Numbered from the stretch's first letter, positions 1-7,463 are shown. The stretch: DNA of 64,000 nucleotides from Minwuiaceae bacterium (GCA_028278525.1 JANQEE010000020.1:62001-126000); one strand, 5' to 3'. Made by a program: numbers and translations. The notes: generated from the sequence alone by a model not told the origin.

Positions 1-1
1 C

Positions 2-253
2 ATGCTGGTCGCGTTCGCCGACGGCGTGCTCGGCCAATGCGCGGGCCGCGCCGTCGGCACGCCGGCGGTGACCTTGCGGCTGACCAGCAACTTCGTCGCA
101 CCGGCCCGGCCCGGCGATTGGGTGGAGGGCCGGGCCGAGGTGATCCGCCAGGGCCGCAGCACCGTCTTCGTCCGCGGCCAACTGACCGTCCGCCACCGCA
201 CAGTCCTCACCGCCGACGGCATCTTCCAGCCGATCAAGCCGGCGAAGCGGTGA
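2..253 (+). CDS. PaaI-like hotdog thioesterase, C-terminal part (5' end outside window)
   Basis: The last 83 residues of a hotdog-fold thioesterase of the PaaI/YbgC superfamily are present, a group that hydrolyses acyl-CoA thioesters in the cytoplasm. The stretch MLVAFADGVLGQCAG resembles the segment with the catalytic helix of PaaI proteins. It is followed by beta strands of the type seen there (TLRLTSNFVAPARPGDWVEGRAEV, split here only for description). The methionine at the window edge is almost certainly internal, because family members have about 40-60 more residues before it. The substrate cannot be inferred. The gene is followed by a large palindromic repeat and tRNA-Pro. Confidence 0.75.
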   Translation: MLVAFADGVLGQCAGRAVGTPAVTLRLTSNFVAPARPGDWVEGRAEVIRQGRSTVFVRGQLTVRHRTVLTADGIFQPIKPAKR

Positions 254-271
254 GATCTTTTGTCTGAGGAC

Positions 272-358
272 CGGCTTTACCGTCCCGCTCCCCCACCCGG
301 CCACCCATCAAGGATACTCTCGTGGGTGGCCGGGTGGGGGAGCGGGACGGTAAAGCCG
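272..358. repeat. Palindromic repeat element, copy 1 (36-bp perfect stem)
   Basis: The left arm at 272-307 is an exact reverse complement of the right arm at 323-358, giving a 36-bp perfect stem around a 15-base loop (TCAAGGATACTCTCG). A second, shortened and inverted copy lies at 13030-13102 and shares the arm block CCGCTCCCCCAC and the loop core ATCAAGGATACTC. No U tract follows the stem, so it is not a classical intrinsic terminator. It behaves like a REP- or MITE-like dispersed palindrome between genes. It could also form a very stable RNA hairpin downstream of the thioesterase transcript. Confidence 0.85.
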
Positions 359-434
359 CAACAAGGAATCCCCAGCCTGCTTGCGGCTGGGTGACCCATC
401 GTGTATCTGGACTCTCGACACTCTCTTCGTTTAT

Positions 435-511
435 CGGGGCGTAGCGCAGGCTGGTAGCGCGGCTGCTTTGGGAGCAGCAGGTCGCTGGTTCGAATCCAGT
501 CGCCCCGACCA
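435..511 (+). tRNA. tRNA-Pro (anticodon TGG)
   Basis: A 77-nt cloverleaf: acceptor arms CGGGGCG and CGCCCCG pair perfectly, the anticodon stem GCTGC/GCAGC encloses a loop with TGG, the T arm has GGTTCGAATCC, and CCA is encoded at 509-511. This is the proline tRNA that reads CCA/CCG-type codons. An intrinsic terminator follows three bases later. Confidence 0.97.
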
Positions 512-514
512 TCG

Positions 515-551
515 AAAACCCTTTCAAGCCAACGGCTTGCGAGGGTTTTTT
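515..551 (+). terminator. Intrinsic terminator after tRNA-Pro
   Basis: An AAAACCCT...AGGGTTTT stem contains an inner CAAGCC/GGCTTG helix and ends in a run of six T. It lies directly behind the tRNA-Pro gene and should end its transcript. Confidence 0.85.
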
Positions 552-577
552 GGTTCCGCGTAAAGCGAGAAGACGAG

Positions 578-769
578 ATGCGAAATCTTTTCTTAGCGGC
601 CAAGCTGGCCTTTGTCATCGCGCTCGCTTGGAGTCAGGGCCGGGATGCCAGGCATGCGAGAGAGGATAGCGCGCGCTGCGCGGAGCTCGGATTCGCGCGA
701 GACACCGTCGATTTCACGCTCTGTCGCGTCCAAATGGTGCACCAGCGCCGCACTCGGGAAAACTCCTAA
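578..769 (+). CDS. Small exported hypothetical protein with a C-x-LGF...C motif
   Basis: A 63-residue protein. Its N-terminus (MRNLFLAAKLAFVIALAWSQ) looks like a signal peptide or membrane anchor. The C-terminal part contains C-AELGFARDTVDFTL-C, a cysteine pair in a pattern (C..LGF..gT..f..C) found in many short alphaproteobacterial secreted or lipoprotein-like hypotheticals. The two cysteines could form a disulfide in the periplasm. A purine-rich stretch (AGAAGACGAG) precedes the ATG. Function is unknown. Position after the tRNA-Pro terminator implies its own promoter. Confidence 0.55.
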   Translation: MRNLFLAAKLAFVIALAWSQGRDARHAREDSARCAELGFARDTVDFTLCRVQMVHQRRTRENS

Positions 770-860
770 AACCAGTCGTTTGCCGAGTGTTGTTTGGCCG
801 TCACCCGGCTCGGTTGACCAGGATCTCCACTAATACCAATAGACAAGCCCACACTAGAAT

Positions 861-875
861 GTTCTTATTATGTTC
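861..875 (+). promoter_or_regulatory. LexA-type SOS box GTTC-N7-GTTC
   Basis: GTTCTTATTATGTTC is an exact match to the direct-repeat LexA box of Alphaproteobacteria (GTTC-N7-GTTC). It overlaps a TTATTA/TATTAT -10-like element and ends two bases before the ATG at 878, so a bound repressor would block transcription of the next gene. Confidence 0.6.
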
Positions 876-877
876 TC

Positions 878-1171
878 ATGATCGGCCGGCCGAAATATCG
901 CATCCCCGGGGGCGTGGACATCCACGAACTGCGCACGTTCGGGGACCTGCCGGATAGTACCGCCGCCTACATCCAATGCCGCGATTGCGGCCGGCTCAGG
1001 CGGCTCGACCGCTCGGCCATCGTGCAGTGGCTGGGCCGGCCGCTTTACGACCTGCGCGCGCGCAGCCGCTGCATCGCCTGCGGCAGCAAGCGTGCGCAAC
1101 TGCTGCTGCACGATCAGGCCGCCAGCAGCGACAGGGCCTGGTTTCCCCGTCCGCCAATGCTTACGCGTTAG
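878..1171 (+). CDS. Small protein with two CxxC pairs, behind a LexA box
   Basis: A 97-residue protein of unknown family. Two cysteine pairs, C-R-D-C at about residues 34-37 and C-I-A-C at about 66-69, are separated by a helical segment, which suggests a zinc-ribbon-like fold. The C-terminal third is low in structure. Because the LexA box overlaps the expected -10, transcription probably starts near 877-885. Translation may therefore be leaderless from the ATG at 878, or may begin at the GTG at 914, which follows a GGGGG Shine-Dalgarno-like run. Both choices keep the two CxxC pairs. An SOS-induced role is an inference from the box only. The following small gene starts six bases downstream and is probably co-transcribed. 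Confidence 0.55.
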   Translation: MIGRPKYRIPGGVDIHELRTFGDLPDSTAAYIQCRDCGRLRRLDRSAIVQWLGRPLYDLRARSRCIACGSKRAQLLLHDQAASSDRAWFPRPPMLTR

Positions 1172-1176
1172 CGATT

Positions 1177-1413
1177 ATGTCGGGCACCAGACGCAGCAAA
1201 AGACAGGGCATTCTCGACCCTTCGGCGGAAATCGAGGCCATGCGCGTCTGCCGCGACGCCATGGTCCGCATCCGCACCGCCTGTCCGATCAACAGCCCGG
1301 AATACAAGGCGGCCTATGAGGTAATGCGCTCGATCGACGACCTGGTCGAGGTGATGACCGGCCGGCGGGAGACACTCTGGGGCCGCTCCCACGGCAGCGA
1401 CAGTTTGTCCTAG
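1177..1413 (+). CDS. Conserved-looking small hypothetical protein
   Basis: A 78-residue protein beginning MSGTRRSKRQGILDP. It is mainly helical and charged, with no signal peptide or membrane segment, so it is probably cytoplasmic. The frame stays open upstream, but that extension only mirrors the preceding gene in another frame. The ATG at 1177 lies 5 bases after the preceding stop codon, which suggests one transcript under the same LexA-type box. No function is recognised. A DNA-damage link would rest only on the shared promoter. Confidence 0.5.
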   Translation: MSGTRRSKRQGILDPSAEIEAMRVCRDAMVRIRTACPINSPEYKAAYEVMRSIDDLVEVMTGRRETLWGRSHGSDSLS

Positions 1414-1492
1414 GCAGTTTTAACGGAAATCACACATGGCTCGGGCATGCTAAAATTGTATTCGTATGAGTTGTTTCCGTAGGCGCGGCGGC

Positions 1493-2329
1493 ATGGACAA
1501 GGCGTATCTGGACCATTACCGCGAGCACGGCTATGCCGTGGTCCGCGGCCTGTTCTCGACGCAAGAGATCGCCGAGCTTTCGGCCGCCTTCGACCGGCTC
1601 TATGCGGAGGGCATGACCCACCGCGCCAGCTATCGCCACCAGAACGTGTTCTTCCGCATCGGTCAGGACGCCAATCTCGGCCGCATCGTCCGCATGGTGC
1701 AATGGCCGTCCTACGTGGACCCGGTCATGAACAGGTTCCGGCTGGACCGGCGCATGGCCGAGGTGCTGACGCCGCTGATCGGCCCGGACATGAAGCAGAT
1801 CATCAATCAGATGCACTGGAAGCCGCCGGGTGCCGAGAACGTCGAGTTCGGCTACCACCAGGACATCCGTTTCCGTCGCCCGCGCGAAGCCTACCGCGAC
1901 CCGGGCACGGCCTACGTGCAAACCGGCCTGGCCGTCGACCCGCACCGCGCCGACAACGGCGCCATGACCGTCTATCCCGGCAGCCACCGGCTCGGCGACC
2001 TGTCCATCGCCGGCCCCGGACCGGTGATGAACCAGGCAATGAGCGACGACGATCTGGTCGCGCTTAACCTGGACCCGGCAAAGATCGTCCATCTGACGCT
2101 GGAGCCCGGCGACCTGGCGATGTGGAACGTGTTCCTGATCCACGGCTCCGGGCCCAACCGCTCGACGGACGACCGAAAGCTCTACATCAACGGCTATGTC
2201 AGCGCCGACAAATGCGACCGCGGCGAATGGACCTTCCGCGGCGGCGAGCCCTGCGACCTGGGCGAGCCGGTTCTGGTCCATTACGAAGACCTACACGAAC
2301 GCCCGGAGCCGCACTACGTCGACGACTGA
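1493..2329 (+). CDS. Phytanoyl-CoA dioxygenase (PhyH) family protein
   Basis: A 278-residue non-heme Fe(II)/2-oxoglutarate dioxygenase of the PhyH family. The metal-binding triad is visible: H122 and D124 in YHQDIRF, and the distal H217 in FLIHGSGPNRS, with R223 placed to bind 2-oxoglutarate. These enzymes hydroxylate small molecules or acyl-CoA derivatives in the cytoplasm; the substrate is unknown here. The start at MDKAYLDHY is preferred over an ATG 27 bases upstream because family homology starts there and a GGCGCGGCGG stretch precedes it. A class I O-methyltransferase follows 40 bases later, so the two may act on the same compound. A second, divergent PhyH gene lies at 29953. Confidence 0.85.
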   Translation: MDKAYLDHYREHGYAVVRGLFSTQEIAELSAAFDRLYAEGMTHRASYRHQNVFFRIGQDANLGRIVRMVQWPSYVDPVMNRFRLDRRMAEVLTPLIGPDMKQIINQMHWKPPGAENVEFGYHQDIRFRRPREAYRDPGTAYVQTGLAVDPHRADNGAMTVYPGSHRLGDLSIAGPGPVMNQAMSDDDLVALNLDPAKIVHLTLEPGDLAMWNVFLIHGSGPNRSTDDRKLYINGYVSADKCDRGEWTFRGGEPCDLGEPVLVHYEDLHERPEPHYVDD

Positions 2330-2369
2330 CGCCGGACGCAGCCAAGCCGCACGGGGAGGGGGACTGACC

Positions 2370-3038
2370 GTGAACCAGGCCTTGTTCGAAACCATCGACC
2401 GCTACATCGACGACCTGTTCGTGCCCGCACACCCGGTGCTGGACGAGGCGCTTCGCGCCGCCGAGGCGGCCGGCCTGCCGGACATCCAGGTCTCGCCCGG
2501 TCAGGGCAAGCTGCTCTACCTGCTGGCAAAGCTCTGCGGCGCGCGGCGCATCCTGGAGGTCGGCACATTGGCCGGCTACAGCACCATCTGGCTGGGACGC
2601 GCATTGCCGGACGGCGGCCGCCTGATCACGCTGGAATTCGATCCCGCCCACGCCGATGTGGCGCGCGGCAATCTCGCCCGCGCCGGCCTTACCGACCGGA
2701 CTGAGGTGCTGACCGGCCCAGCGCTCGAGACCTTGCCGATCCTTCAGGAACGCGGCGAGGCGGCCTTCGACATGGTCTTCCTGGACGCCGACAAGGCCAA
2801 CTATACCGCCTACCTCGGCTGGTCGCTCCGCCTCCTGCGGCCGGGCGGCCTGATCCTCGCTGACAACGTGATCCGCGGCGGCGCCGTGCTCGACCCGGAT
2901 CCCACGGACGAATCCGCCCTCGGCGCCCGCGCCTTCAACGCTGCCCTCGCGGCCGAACCCCGCCTCGAATCCATCGCTTTCCAGCAGATCGGCGCTAAAG
3001 GCCACGACGGCCTGGCCATGGCGATCGTCAGGCAATAG
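2370..3038 (+). CDS. Class I SAM-dependent O-methyltransferase
   Basis: A 222-residue protein of the caffeoyl-CoA/catechol O-methyltransferase type (Methyltransf_3). It has the SAM-binding glycine motif LEVGTLAGYSTIWL, an acidic ribose-binding residue in LITLEFDP, the DMVFLDADK motif with predicted divalent-metal ligands, and LRPGGLILADNV. It methylates hydroxyl groups on small aromatic or hydroxylated substrates in the cytoplasm. The start is the GTG at 2370, eight bases after a strong GGGGAGGGGG ribosome-binding site. The open frame upstream is only a shadow of the PhyH gene. It probably forms an operon with the PhyH gene before and the small membrane protein after it. Confidence 0.9.
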   Translation: MNQALFETIDRYIDDLFVPAHPVLDEALRAAEAAGLPDIQVSPGQGKLLYLLAKLCGARRILEVGTLAGYSTIWLGRALPDGGRLITLEFDPAHADVARGNLARAGLTDRTEVLTGPALETLPILQERGEAAFDMVFLDADKANYTAYLGWSLRLLRPGGLILADNVIRGGAVLDPDPTDESALGARAFNAALAAEPRLESIAFQQIGAKGHDGLAMAIVRQ

Positions 3039-3050
3039 GCGGCCGGGCAA

Positions 3051-3380
3051 ATGACCGAACAAGAGAAGGTCGACTATAGCGGCAAGATCGAGGAACTCGG
3101 CCTCGCGCAAGAAACCTGGCGCGCGGGCATCAAACGGCATCTCGGATTGTGGACGATCCGCTGGACGATCGGCTTCTCGATCGTCGCTGCGGTCTATTAT
3201 TTCAATCGCGATTGGACCTGGCTGTGGTGGTGGGCGCTCGGATTAGCCTTGGCGCTGCCCGCCCTGACCCTCGCCGTGGACGCGCTCGTGAACCGAAAGC
3301 TCCGACGCGCCCAACAGGCCTGGGCTGATCTGGAGGAACGCATCAACCGCGGGGACTATGAAGGCGACCGGTCGGCTTAA
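3051..3380 (+). CDS. Small membrane protein, two transmembrane segments
   Basis: A 109-residue protein with a charged cytoplasmic N-terminus of about 38 residues, a first hydrophobic segment at about 39-52 (IGFSIVAAVYYF), a second at about 58-76 (LWWWALGLALALPALTLAV), and a basic/acidic helical tail. No known family is recognised. It starts 12 bases after the methyltransferase stop and is probably the last gene of that operon. The next gene is convergent. Confidence 0.6.
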   Translation: MTEQEKVDYSGKIEELGLAQETWRAGIKRHLGLWTIRWTIGFSIVAAVYYFNRDWTWLWWWALGLALALPALTLAVDALVNRKLRRAQQAWADLEERINRGDYEGDRSA

Positions 3381-3395
3381 CTCTTTAGGTGCCGG

Positions 3396-4259
3396 TCAGG
3401 CAGCCCACGGTGCCGACGATAGAAACCGTTGGATTGACGAGTCCTCGAGTCTGGGTGGAGACGGGCCCTCCATCCCCAGGACAAGTTCGGCCATACGGTC
3501 GAGCAACCGGACGGTTTCTTTGTCCAGTTCGCGGTCTTCCGGCTTGGCGTCGCGCCAGGCATCCCAATCCGAAGCCTCGCGCTTGCATAAGGAAAGCAGG
3601 TCTCTCGCCAGATTGACCTGGATGAACCAGGCGCCGACATCGTCGCCATGCCCGAACAGATGAGGATCCGCGGCGCCGGACCGATACATCCGCCAGGCCT
3701 GCCAGGCCGACAGGAATGCGCCCTCCGGCAGGTCGCCTATGTCAAAGTCCAGGGACAGATGCGCGCGGTGCGGCGCGTCCAGTTGGGCATCGGCAATCGC
3801 CCATCGCCGGTCATCGCTCTTCCAGTACTCGCAGACCCAATGGTCCGCGAAAGACGACGGCTTCAGATAGGCGGCGAAACCGCACCGGACCCGGGCCGGC
3901 GCGCCATGTTCCCTGAGCATCGCGCAGAGCATCAACGCGAAGTCGCGGCAGGTGCCGACCGAACGCTCGAAGGGCCGACGCGGAACGGTAATCGGATCGC
4001 CGCAAGCCGTTAGAATCGCGTCGATCCTCTCGGCCACCGGCAGCGTTGCGCGCGATGCGAGATGGAAATCGTCCGGTGGATCGCCGTAGAACCGGCCGCC
4101 CGAAGCATCATGTATCAGAACGCCTTGAACCACCTGGCAGAGCTTGGGCACATCCAACGGCAGGCCGCTCAGTATTGTCCGGTACTTGCCCGGATCCGTC
4201 AGACGTCCGTGTCCGGCATAGTCGGACACCGCTTCCGGGAATGACCCGTCCTGCCGCAT
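3396..4259 (-). CDS. Transglutaminase-like domain protein
   Basis: A 287-residue protein with a transglutaminase/protease-like core. The predicted triad is C104 in GTCRDFALML, H140 in FADHWVCEYW and D157 in AIADAQLD. No signal peptide is apparent, so it should be cytoplasmic. Bacterial members of this family usually act as cysteine proteases or amidases or are poorly characterised. The C-terminal 70 residues (after the LFGHGDDVGAW region) resemble the helical extension of longer bacterial transglutaminase-like proteins. It is alone on this strand, convergent with the small membrane protein gene. Substrate unknown. Confidence 0.75.
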   Translation of the reverse strand: MRQDGSFPEAVSDYAGHGRLTDPGKYRTILSGLPLDVPKLCQVVQGVLIHDASGGRFYGDPPDDFHLASRATLPVAERIDAILTACGDPITVPRRPFERSVGTCRDFALMLCAMLREHGAPARVRCGFAAYLKPSSFADHWVCEYWKSDDRRWAIADAQLDAPHRAHLSLDFDIGDLPEGAFLSAWQAWRMYRSGAADPHLFGHGDDVGAWFIQVNLARDLLSLCKREASDWDAWRDAKPEDRELDKETVRLLDRMAELVLGMEGPSPPRLEDSSIQRFLSSAPWAA

Positions 4260-4340
4260 TTCATCGCCCTGACTCTTAACCTACGCGGCCAACTTACCCC
4301 GACAACCCGGCGGTAGCCAGAGCGGCTCCGACCCTTAATG

Positions 4341-4379
4341 TTGCTCTTTTGTTCTCATCCAATTATAATTTGGAGAACA
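4341..4379 (+). promoter_or_regulatory. Sigma-70-type promoter with flanking inverted-repeat operator
   Basis: TTGCTC at 4341-4346, a 17-base spacer and a perfect TATAAT at 4364-4369 form a strong housekeeping promoter. An inverted repeat TGTTCTC (4350-4356) and GAGAACA (4373-4379) brackets the -10 box, which is where a repressor would bind. The regulator is unknown. A weak LexA-like match (GTTG-N7-GTTC at 4340-4354) overlaps the spacer. Confidence 0.6.
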
Positions 4380-4424
4380 CAATCAGAGACGCTCCAACAA
4401 CCGAATTTGATAAGGAAAACAACA

Positions 4425-4799
4425 ATGTCGACCCCAATCCTCGGGCTGAGAACCACCATCTACAAAGTCGGCGACATCGGCGAGGCGAAGCAGTGGTACG
4501 CCAAGGCCTTCCAGGTCGAGCCGTATTTCGACGCGCCCTCCTATGTCGGCTTCAACGTTGCCGGGTACGAACTCGGGCTGATGGGCGACGCGACGCCGCC
4601 CGGCGAGAAAACGGCGAACGTGCTGAGTTACTGGGGCGTCGGGGATATCGAAGCCGCGGTCAAAAGCTTCATGGATCTCGGCGCGAGCGCGGACGAGCCG
4701 CCGGCCAACGTCGGCGGGGAGATCTTGGTCGCCTCGGTAAAGGACCCGTGGGGCAACGTCATCGGCCTGATCTACAACCCGGAATTCAAGCTGCCCTAA
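4425..4799 (+). CDS. VOC (glyoxalase/bleomycin-resistance) family protein
   Basis: A 124-residue single-domain vicinal-oxygen-chelate protein. The beta-alpha-beta-beta-beta pattern is visible: LRTTIYKVGDIGEAKQWYAKAF at the start and VASVKDPWGNVIGLIYNP at the end. Members bind a metal and small ligands and may act as isomerases, dioxygenases or resistance proteins; this one is close to uncharacterised glyoxalase-like proteins. The start at MSTPILG follows a good AAGGAAA ribosome-binding site. The upstream extension overlaps the promoter and is rejected. It is a single-gene unit with a clear promoter and an operator-like palindrome, so it is probably repressible. Confidence 0.85.
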   Translation: MSTPILGLRTTIYKVGDIGEAKQWYAKAFQVEPYFDAPSYVGFNVAGYELGLMGDATPPGEKTANVLSYWGVGDIEAAVKSFMDLGASADEPPANVGGEILVASVKDPWGNVIGLIYNPEFKLP

Positions 4800-4933
4800 A
4801 GCCCGCGCATCGGCGTTGCGGCCCGGATTTCGGTGGAATTGCCGGGCCGCCGCCTCGCCCGGGAATTTAACCAGTTCTCAACCCTATTCCCTTACTCGGT
4901 AAGGCCTGGGCTTCTGTAACCGGGTTAAATTCC

Positions 4934-5779
4934 ATGCAACTTCGATCCCCGAAGATCTATTTGACGGGCCTGTTGGCCGTCGCGGCCGTGTCGCTGGCGG
5001 TGGTGTTTTTCGCAGGATCGGATCAGAAGACCACCAAAATGCGCAAAGCGGCGCCCATCGCCACGGCGCCGGTTACGCCGGCCATGCAAGCAATGCCGAC
5101 CATGACGGCGGCCGGTCCCAGCGTCGCGCCGTCGCCGGCCAATGGCTGCGAGGGCGGCACCGATCCCTGCGGCGACGATGCGATACCGCCGGTCGTGGCC
5201 GCGGCGCCGAAGGCGCCCATGGCGCCGCCGAAAGACGGCTTGGCCCGGACCAAGAAAGTCGCCGAAACGAGAAGCCAGCCGAAGCCATCGGTAAGTGCGC
5301 CCGCCCGCCCTGCCGACAAGTCGACCGTCGAAACAAGGACGGCCACGGCGCCCGCCGCCAAATCGCCCGGCCTGGATGCCATGGCGGCGAAGCCCGCCGA
5401 ACTCGGCGCCGACTGGATGATGAAGCAGCAGGCCAAACGCACCGCTGGAGCCGATGCCGCGCAAACCGCGCAGTCCAAGGCGAATGCCCGTGCCAGGGCC
5501 GCGCTCGGCGCCGGCGGCCGCTATGTGGTGATCGGCAGCTTCGCCTCGCTCGCCAACGCGACCGCGTTGGCCGAACGCCACCGCCAATGGGGCGCGGCGG
5601 TCATACCGATCACGGTGAAGGGCAAATCCCGGCAGCGGGTGCTGATCGGCCCGTTCGACGACGCCGGGCTGAAGCAGGCCCTCGGCCGGATCGAGCAGAC
5701 CGGCATCGCCGACGCCTGGGCCCTGCCGGGCAATGCCCGCCTTGACGAGCAGGTGCGCGCCGCGTCGGTCCAGCGCTAA
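4934..5779 (+). CDS. SPOR-domain membrane protein
   Basis: A 281-residue protein with a short cytoplasmic N-terminus, one transmembrane segment at about residues 8-27 (IYLTGLLAVAAVSLAVVFF), a long Ala/Pro/Lys-rich periplasmic linker, and a C-terminal SPOR domain beginning near residue 195 (GGRYVVIGSFASLANATALAERH...RVLIGPF). SPOR domains bind peptidoglycan stripped of stem peptides at division septa, so a cell-envelope or division role is likely, as with DedD/FtsN-type proteins. The low-complexity linker is typical. It is followed by a complex I accessory subunit that is probably transcribed separately. Confidence 0.85.
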   Translation: MQLRSPKIYLTGLLAVAAVSLAVVFFAGSDQKTTKMRKAAPIATAPVTPAMQAMPTMTAAGPSVAPSPANGCEGGTDPCGDDAIPPVVAAAPKAPMAPPKDGLARTKKVAETRSQPKPSVSAPARPADKSTVETRTATAPAAKSPGLDAMAAKPAELGADWMMKQQAKRTAGADAAQTAQSKANARARAALGAGGRYVVIGSFASLANATALAERHRQWGAAVIPITVKGKSRQRVLIGPFDDAGLKQALGRIEQTGIADAWALPGNARLDEQVRAASVQR

Positions 5780-5894
5780 GGATCGACCCGCCGATTGAAA
5801 TCCGGCCGCCGGAGTGCTATCCGCTGGAGCGACGGTTCACTCGCCAGGCCGAACCGCCGGTTCGGCTTGGCCGCTTCGCGATGACGGAACAGCC

Positions 5895-6188
5895 ATGACG
5901 GCACGCATCTATCAACCCACCAAGACAGCCATGCAGTCCGGCCGGGCGCAGACCCGCCACTGGTGCTTGGAGTTCGAGGCCGCGCAGGCCCGCCATCTCG
6001 ACCCGCTGATGGGCTGGTCGGGCTCCAGCGACACCGACAAGCAGGTCGTAATGCGCTTCGAGAGCAAGCAGCACGCCGTTGCCTTCGCGGAAAAATACGG
6101 CATCGACTATCAGGTGCAAGAGCCGCACCGGCCGAAACGCCGTCTCAAGGCCTATGCCGACAATTTCGCCTATAATAGGGTACGCTGA
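5895..6188 (+). CDS. ETC complex I accessory subunit (NDUFS4-like)
   Basis: A 97-residue protein matching the 'ETC complex I subunit conserved region' family, the bacterial counterpart of mitochondrial NDUFS4 (18 kDa subunit). Recognisable parts are ARIYQPTKTAMQSG at the start, WCLEFE, MGWSGSSDT and the C-terminal PKRRLKAYADNFAYNR. It stabilises the NADH-binding module of respiratory complex I at the inner membrane. The family is restricted to Alphaproteobacteria and mitochondria, so it also points to the taxon. The start at MTARIYQP is chosen from homology; the open frame reaches back to 5814. tRNA-Arg follows 23 bases later. Confidence 0.92.
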   Translation: MTARIYQPTKTAMQSGRAQTRHWCLEFEAAQARHLDPLMGWSGSSDTDKQVVMRFESKQHAVAFAEKYGIDYQVQEPHRPKRRLKAYADNFAYNRVR

Positions 6189-6211
6189 ATCGGTCGCCGA
6201 CCGGCGTCAGA

Positions 6212-6288
6212 GCGCCCTTAGCTCAGCTGGATAGAGCATCTGCCTTCTAAGCAGAATGTCGCAGGTTCGAGTCCTGCAGGGCGCGCCA
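6212..6288 (+). tRNA. tRNA-Arg (anticodon TCT)
   Basis: A 77-nt cloverleaf with acceptor arms GCGCCCT/AGGGCGC, D arm AGCTCAGCTGGATAGAGC, an anticodon loop TTCTAAG containing TCT, T arm CAGGTTCGAGTCCTG and encoded CCA. It reads AGA codons, which are rare in this GC-rich genome. Confidence 0.97.
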
Positions 6289-6376
6289 CTCCTCCTAAAA
6301 AGTCGCCTGATATCAGGGCGATACATAGAGGTCGCAACACACAGAGCAAGCGGGAGCGCCGAGGCGCCCCGGCCCG

Positions 6377-6607
6377 TCAGGCGTCGTATCTCGGCGTATA
6401 GGTGATGCCACGGCCAAGCTCGTCGACCAGATCGTGCAACAGCTTGATCGCGTTCTGCACGTCCCGGTCCGAATGCGCCAGGGCCAGGCTGTAGATTGCC
6501 AGCATCAGTCCGTCGATCCGGCTGGCGTAATCGTCGCTGCCGTCGGCCTTGTCGAGAAAGGCAAAGACCTGTCCGGCATATTGTTGGGCTCGTTCCTGTT
6601 TCTCCAT
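6377..6607 (-). CDS. Small hypothetical helical protein
   Basis: A 76-residue protein starting MEKQERAQQYAGQVFAFLD. It is mostly helical and acidic, with no signal peptide or membrane segment. The start is chosen because GGGGAG lies six bases before this ATG; an earlier in-frame ATG at 6628 lacks such a site. No family is recognised. It lies between tRNA-Arg and a lipoprotein gene and is probably transcribed alone. Confidence 0.5.
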   Translation of the reverse strand: MEKQERAQQYAGQVFAFLDKADGSDDYASRIDGLMLAIYSLALAHSDRDVQNAIKLLHDLVDELGRGITYTPRYDA

Positions 6608-6818
6608 GCCACTCCCCTGTGTTTCCATCTGTTGTCGGCACGCCGCATCGGCGCCGGGTTTTACACTTCGACCACGTTTTCACGGCCTTCGGGGGTGACG
6701 ATGCAAACTCCGTGCAAGTTGGGGAATTCGTTTAGAATCAGTTAATTACCCGGTCAGGCGGGTAATTTGAGCGAAATTCTGTAAGATTCTCCGACGCATC
6801 CGGCCCGAACAGGCGGCA

Positions 6819-6852
6819 ACCCGGCCTCCGGGGGTCTTCCCCCGAAGGCCGG
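6819..6852 (-). terminator. Strong hairpin downstream of the surface-antigen gene
   Basis: CCCGGCCT...AAGGCCGGG flanks an inner GGGGG/CCCCC helix, making a stem of about 15 bp with one or two mismatches around a short loop. It lies 50 bases beyond the stop of the 6904-7380 gene. There is no long U run on the minus strand, so it may act as a 3'-stabilising or weak terminator hairpin. Confidence 0.5.
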
Positions 6853-6903
6853 GCAGGAATGCGACATGGGGCCGGGCGGGCGGGACTTTGCCGCCCGCCG
6901 TCT

Positions 6904-7380
6904 TCAGTTCTGGATCTGCCAGCTGCCGTCCGGCTGGCGGCAGGCGCGGCCATAGGCGCTCTCTTCGCGGCCGCCGACGATCACGGTCTGCTGGAACTCG
7001 CGGCAATACTGTCCGTCGCTCGTCTGGTAGGTCTTGGTCGGCGTGACGGTCCCGGAATTGCCGGTTTCCGGGTTGTTCCAGACGATCTGCTGGCCGCTGG
7101 CATTGTTCTCCAGCGCGTCCTGGCTGGCCTGTTCCGCATACAGACGGTCGGCCCGGTCCAGGCTCTCGCCAATCTGGTTGCCGAAGAACGCGCCGAGCAG
7201 GGCGCCCGCGGCGGTGGCCGCCAACTGGCCGTCGCCGCTGCCGATCTGGGCGCCGGCCAACCCGCCGGCGGCGCCGCCGAGCAGCGTGCCGAGCGTTTGT
7301 TTGTTCCCACCCTGGCTGGTGTTGCACGCGGCCAGCGCCAATGCCATGGCCGGGACGATCATCAAGCGTAGAGACCTCAT
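6904..7380 (-). CDS. 17-kDa surface antigen-like lipoprotein (glycine-zipper)
   Basis: A 158-residue outer-membrane lipoprotein. The signal peptide MRSLRLMIVPAMALALAAC ends in a lipobox (LAAC), and Cys19 would carry the lipid. A glycine-zipper 2TM region follows (LGGAAGGLAGAQIGSG and AGALLGAFFGNQIGESLD). The C-terminal domain, with YCREFQQTVIVGG and ACRQPDGSWQI, matches the RT0821/Lpp0805 surface-protein family named after a Rickettsia antigen. Its role is structural in the envelope; the precise function is unknown. It lies downstream of a sensor kinase on the same strand but is separated from it by 83 bases. Confidence 0.85.
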   Translation of the reverse strand: MRSLRLMIVPAMALALAACNTSQGGNKQTLGTLLGGAAGGLAGAQIGSGDGQLAATAAGALLGAFFGNQIGESLDRADRLYAEQASQDALENNASGQQIVWNNPETGNSGTVTPTKTYQTSDGQYCREFQQTVIVGGREESAYGRACRQPDGSWQIQN

Positions 7381-7463
7381 GGCTCACTCCCTTCTCAAGA
7401 ACCTGGGAGAGACCTTATCCAGTACTGATTGAAGCGAACCTGAACCGTCCGTTCATCTGAGGT
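7381..7463. other. Short gap between surface-antigen and kinase genes
   Basis: 83 bases without a gene. It contains a GTTC-rich stretch (CCGTCCGTTCATCTGAGGTTC) with two GTTC words, but their spacing does not match a LexA box. Presumably it holds the promoter of the surface-antigen gene. Confidence 0.35.

Noticed and set aside
4340..4354. LexA-like GTTG-N7-GTTC before the VOC gene
   Set aside because: One mismatch in the first half site; the inverted repeat TGTTCTC/GAGAACA explains the sequence better.
6207..6683. Minus-strand open frame across tRNA-Arg
   Set aside because: It runs antisense through the tRNA; its end (RTRTCDILLRRQMLYPAELRAL) is a familiar tRNA translation artefact.
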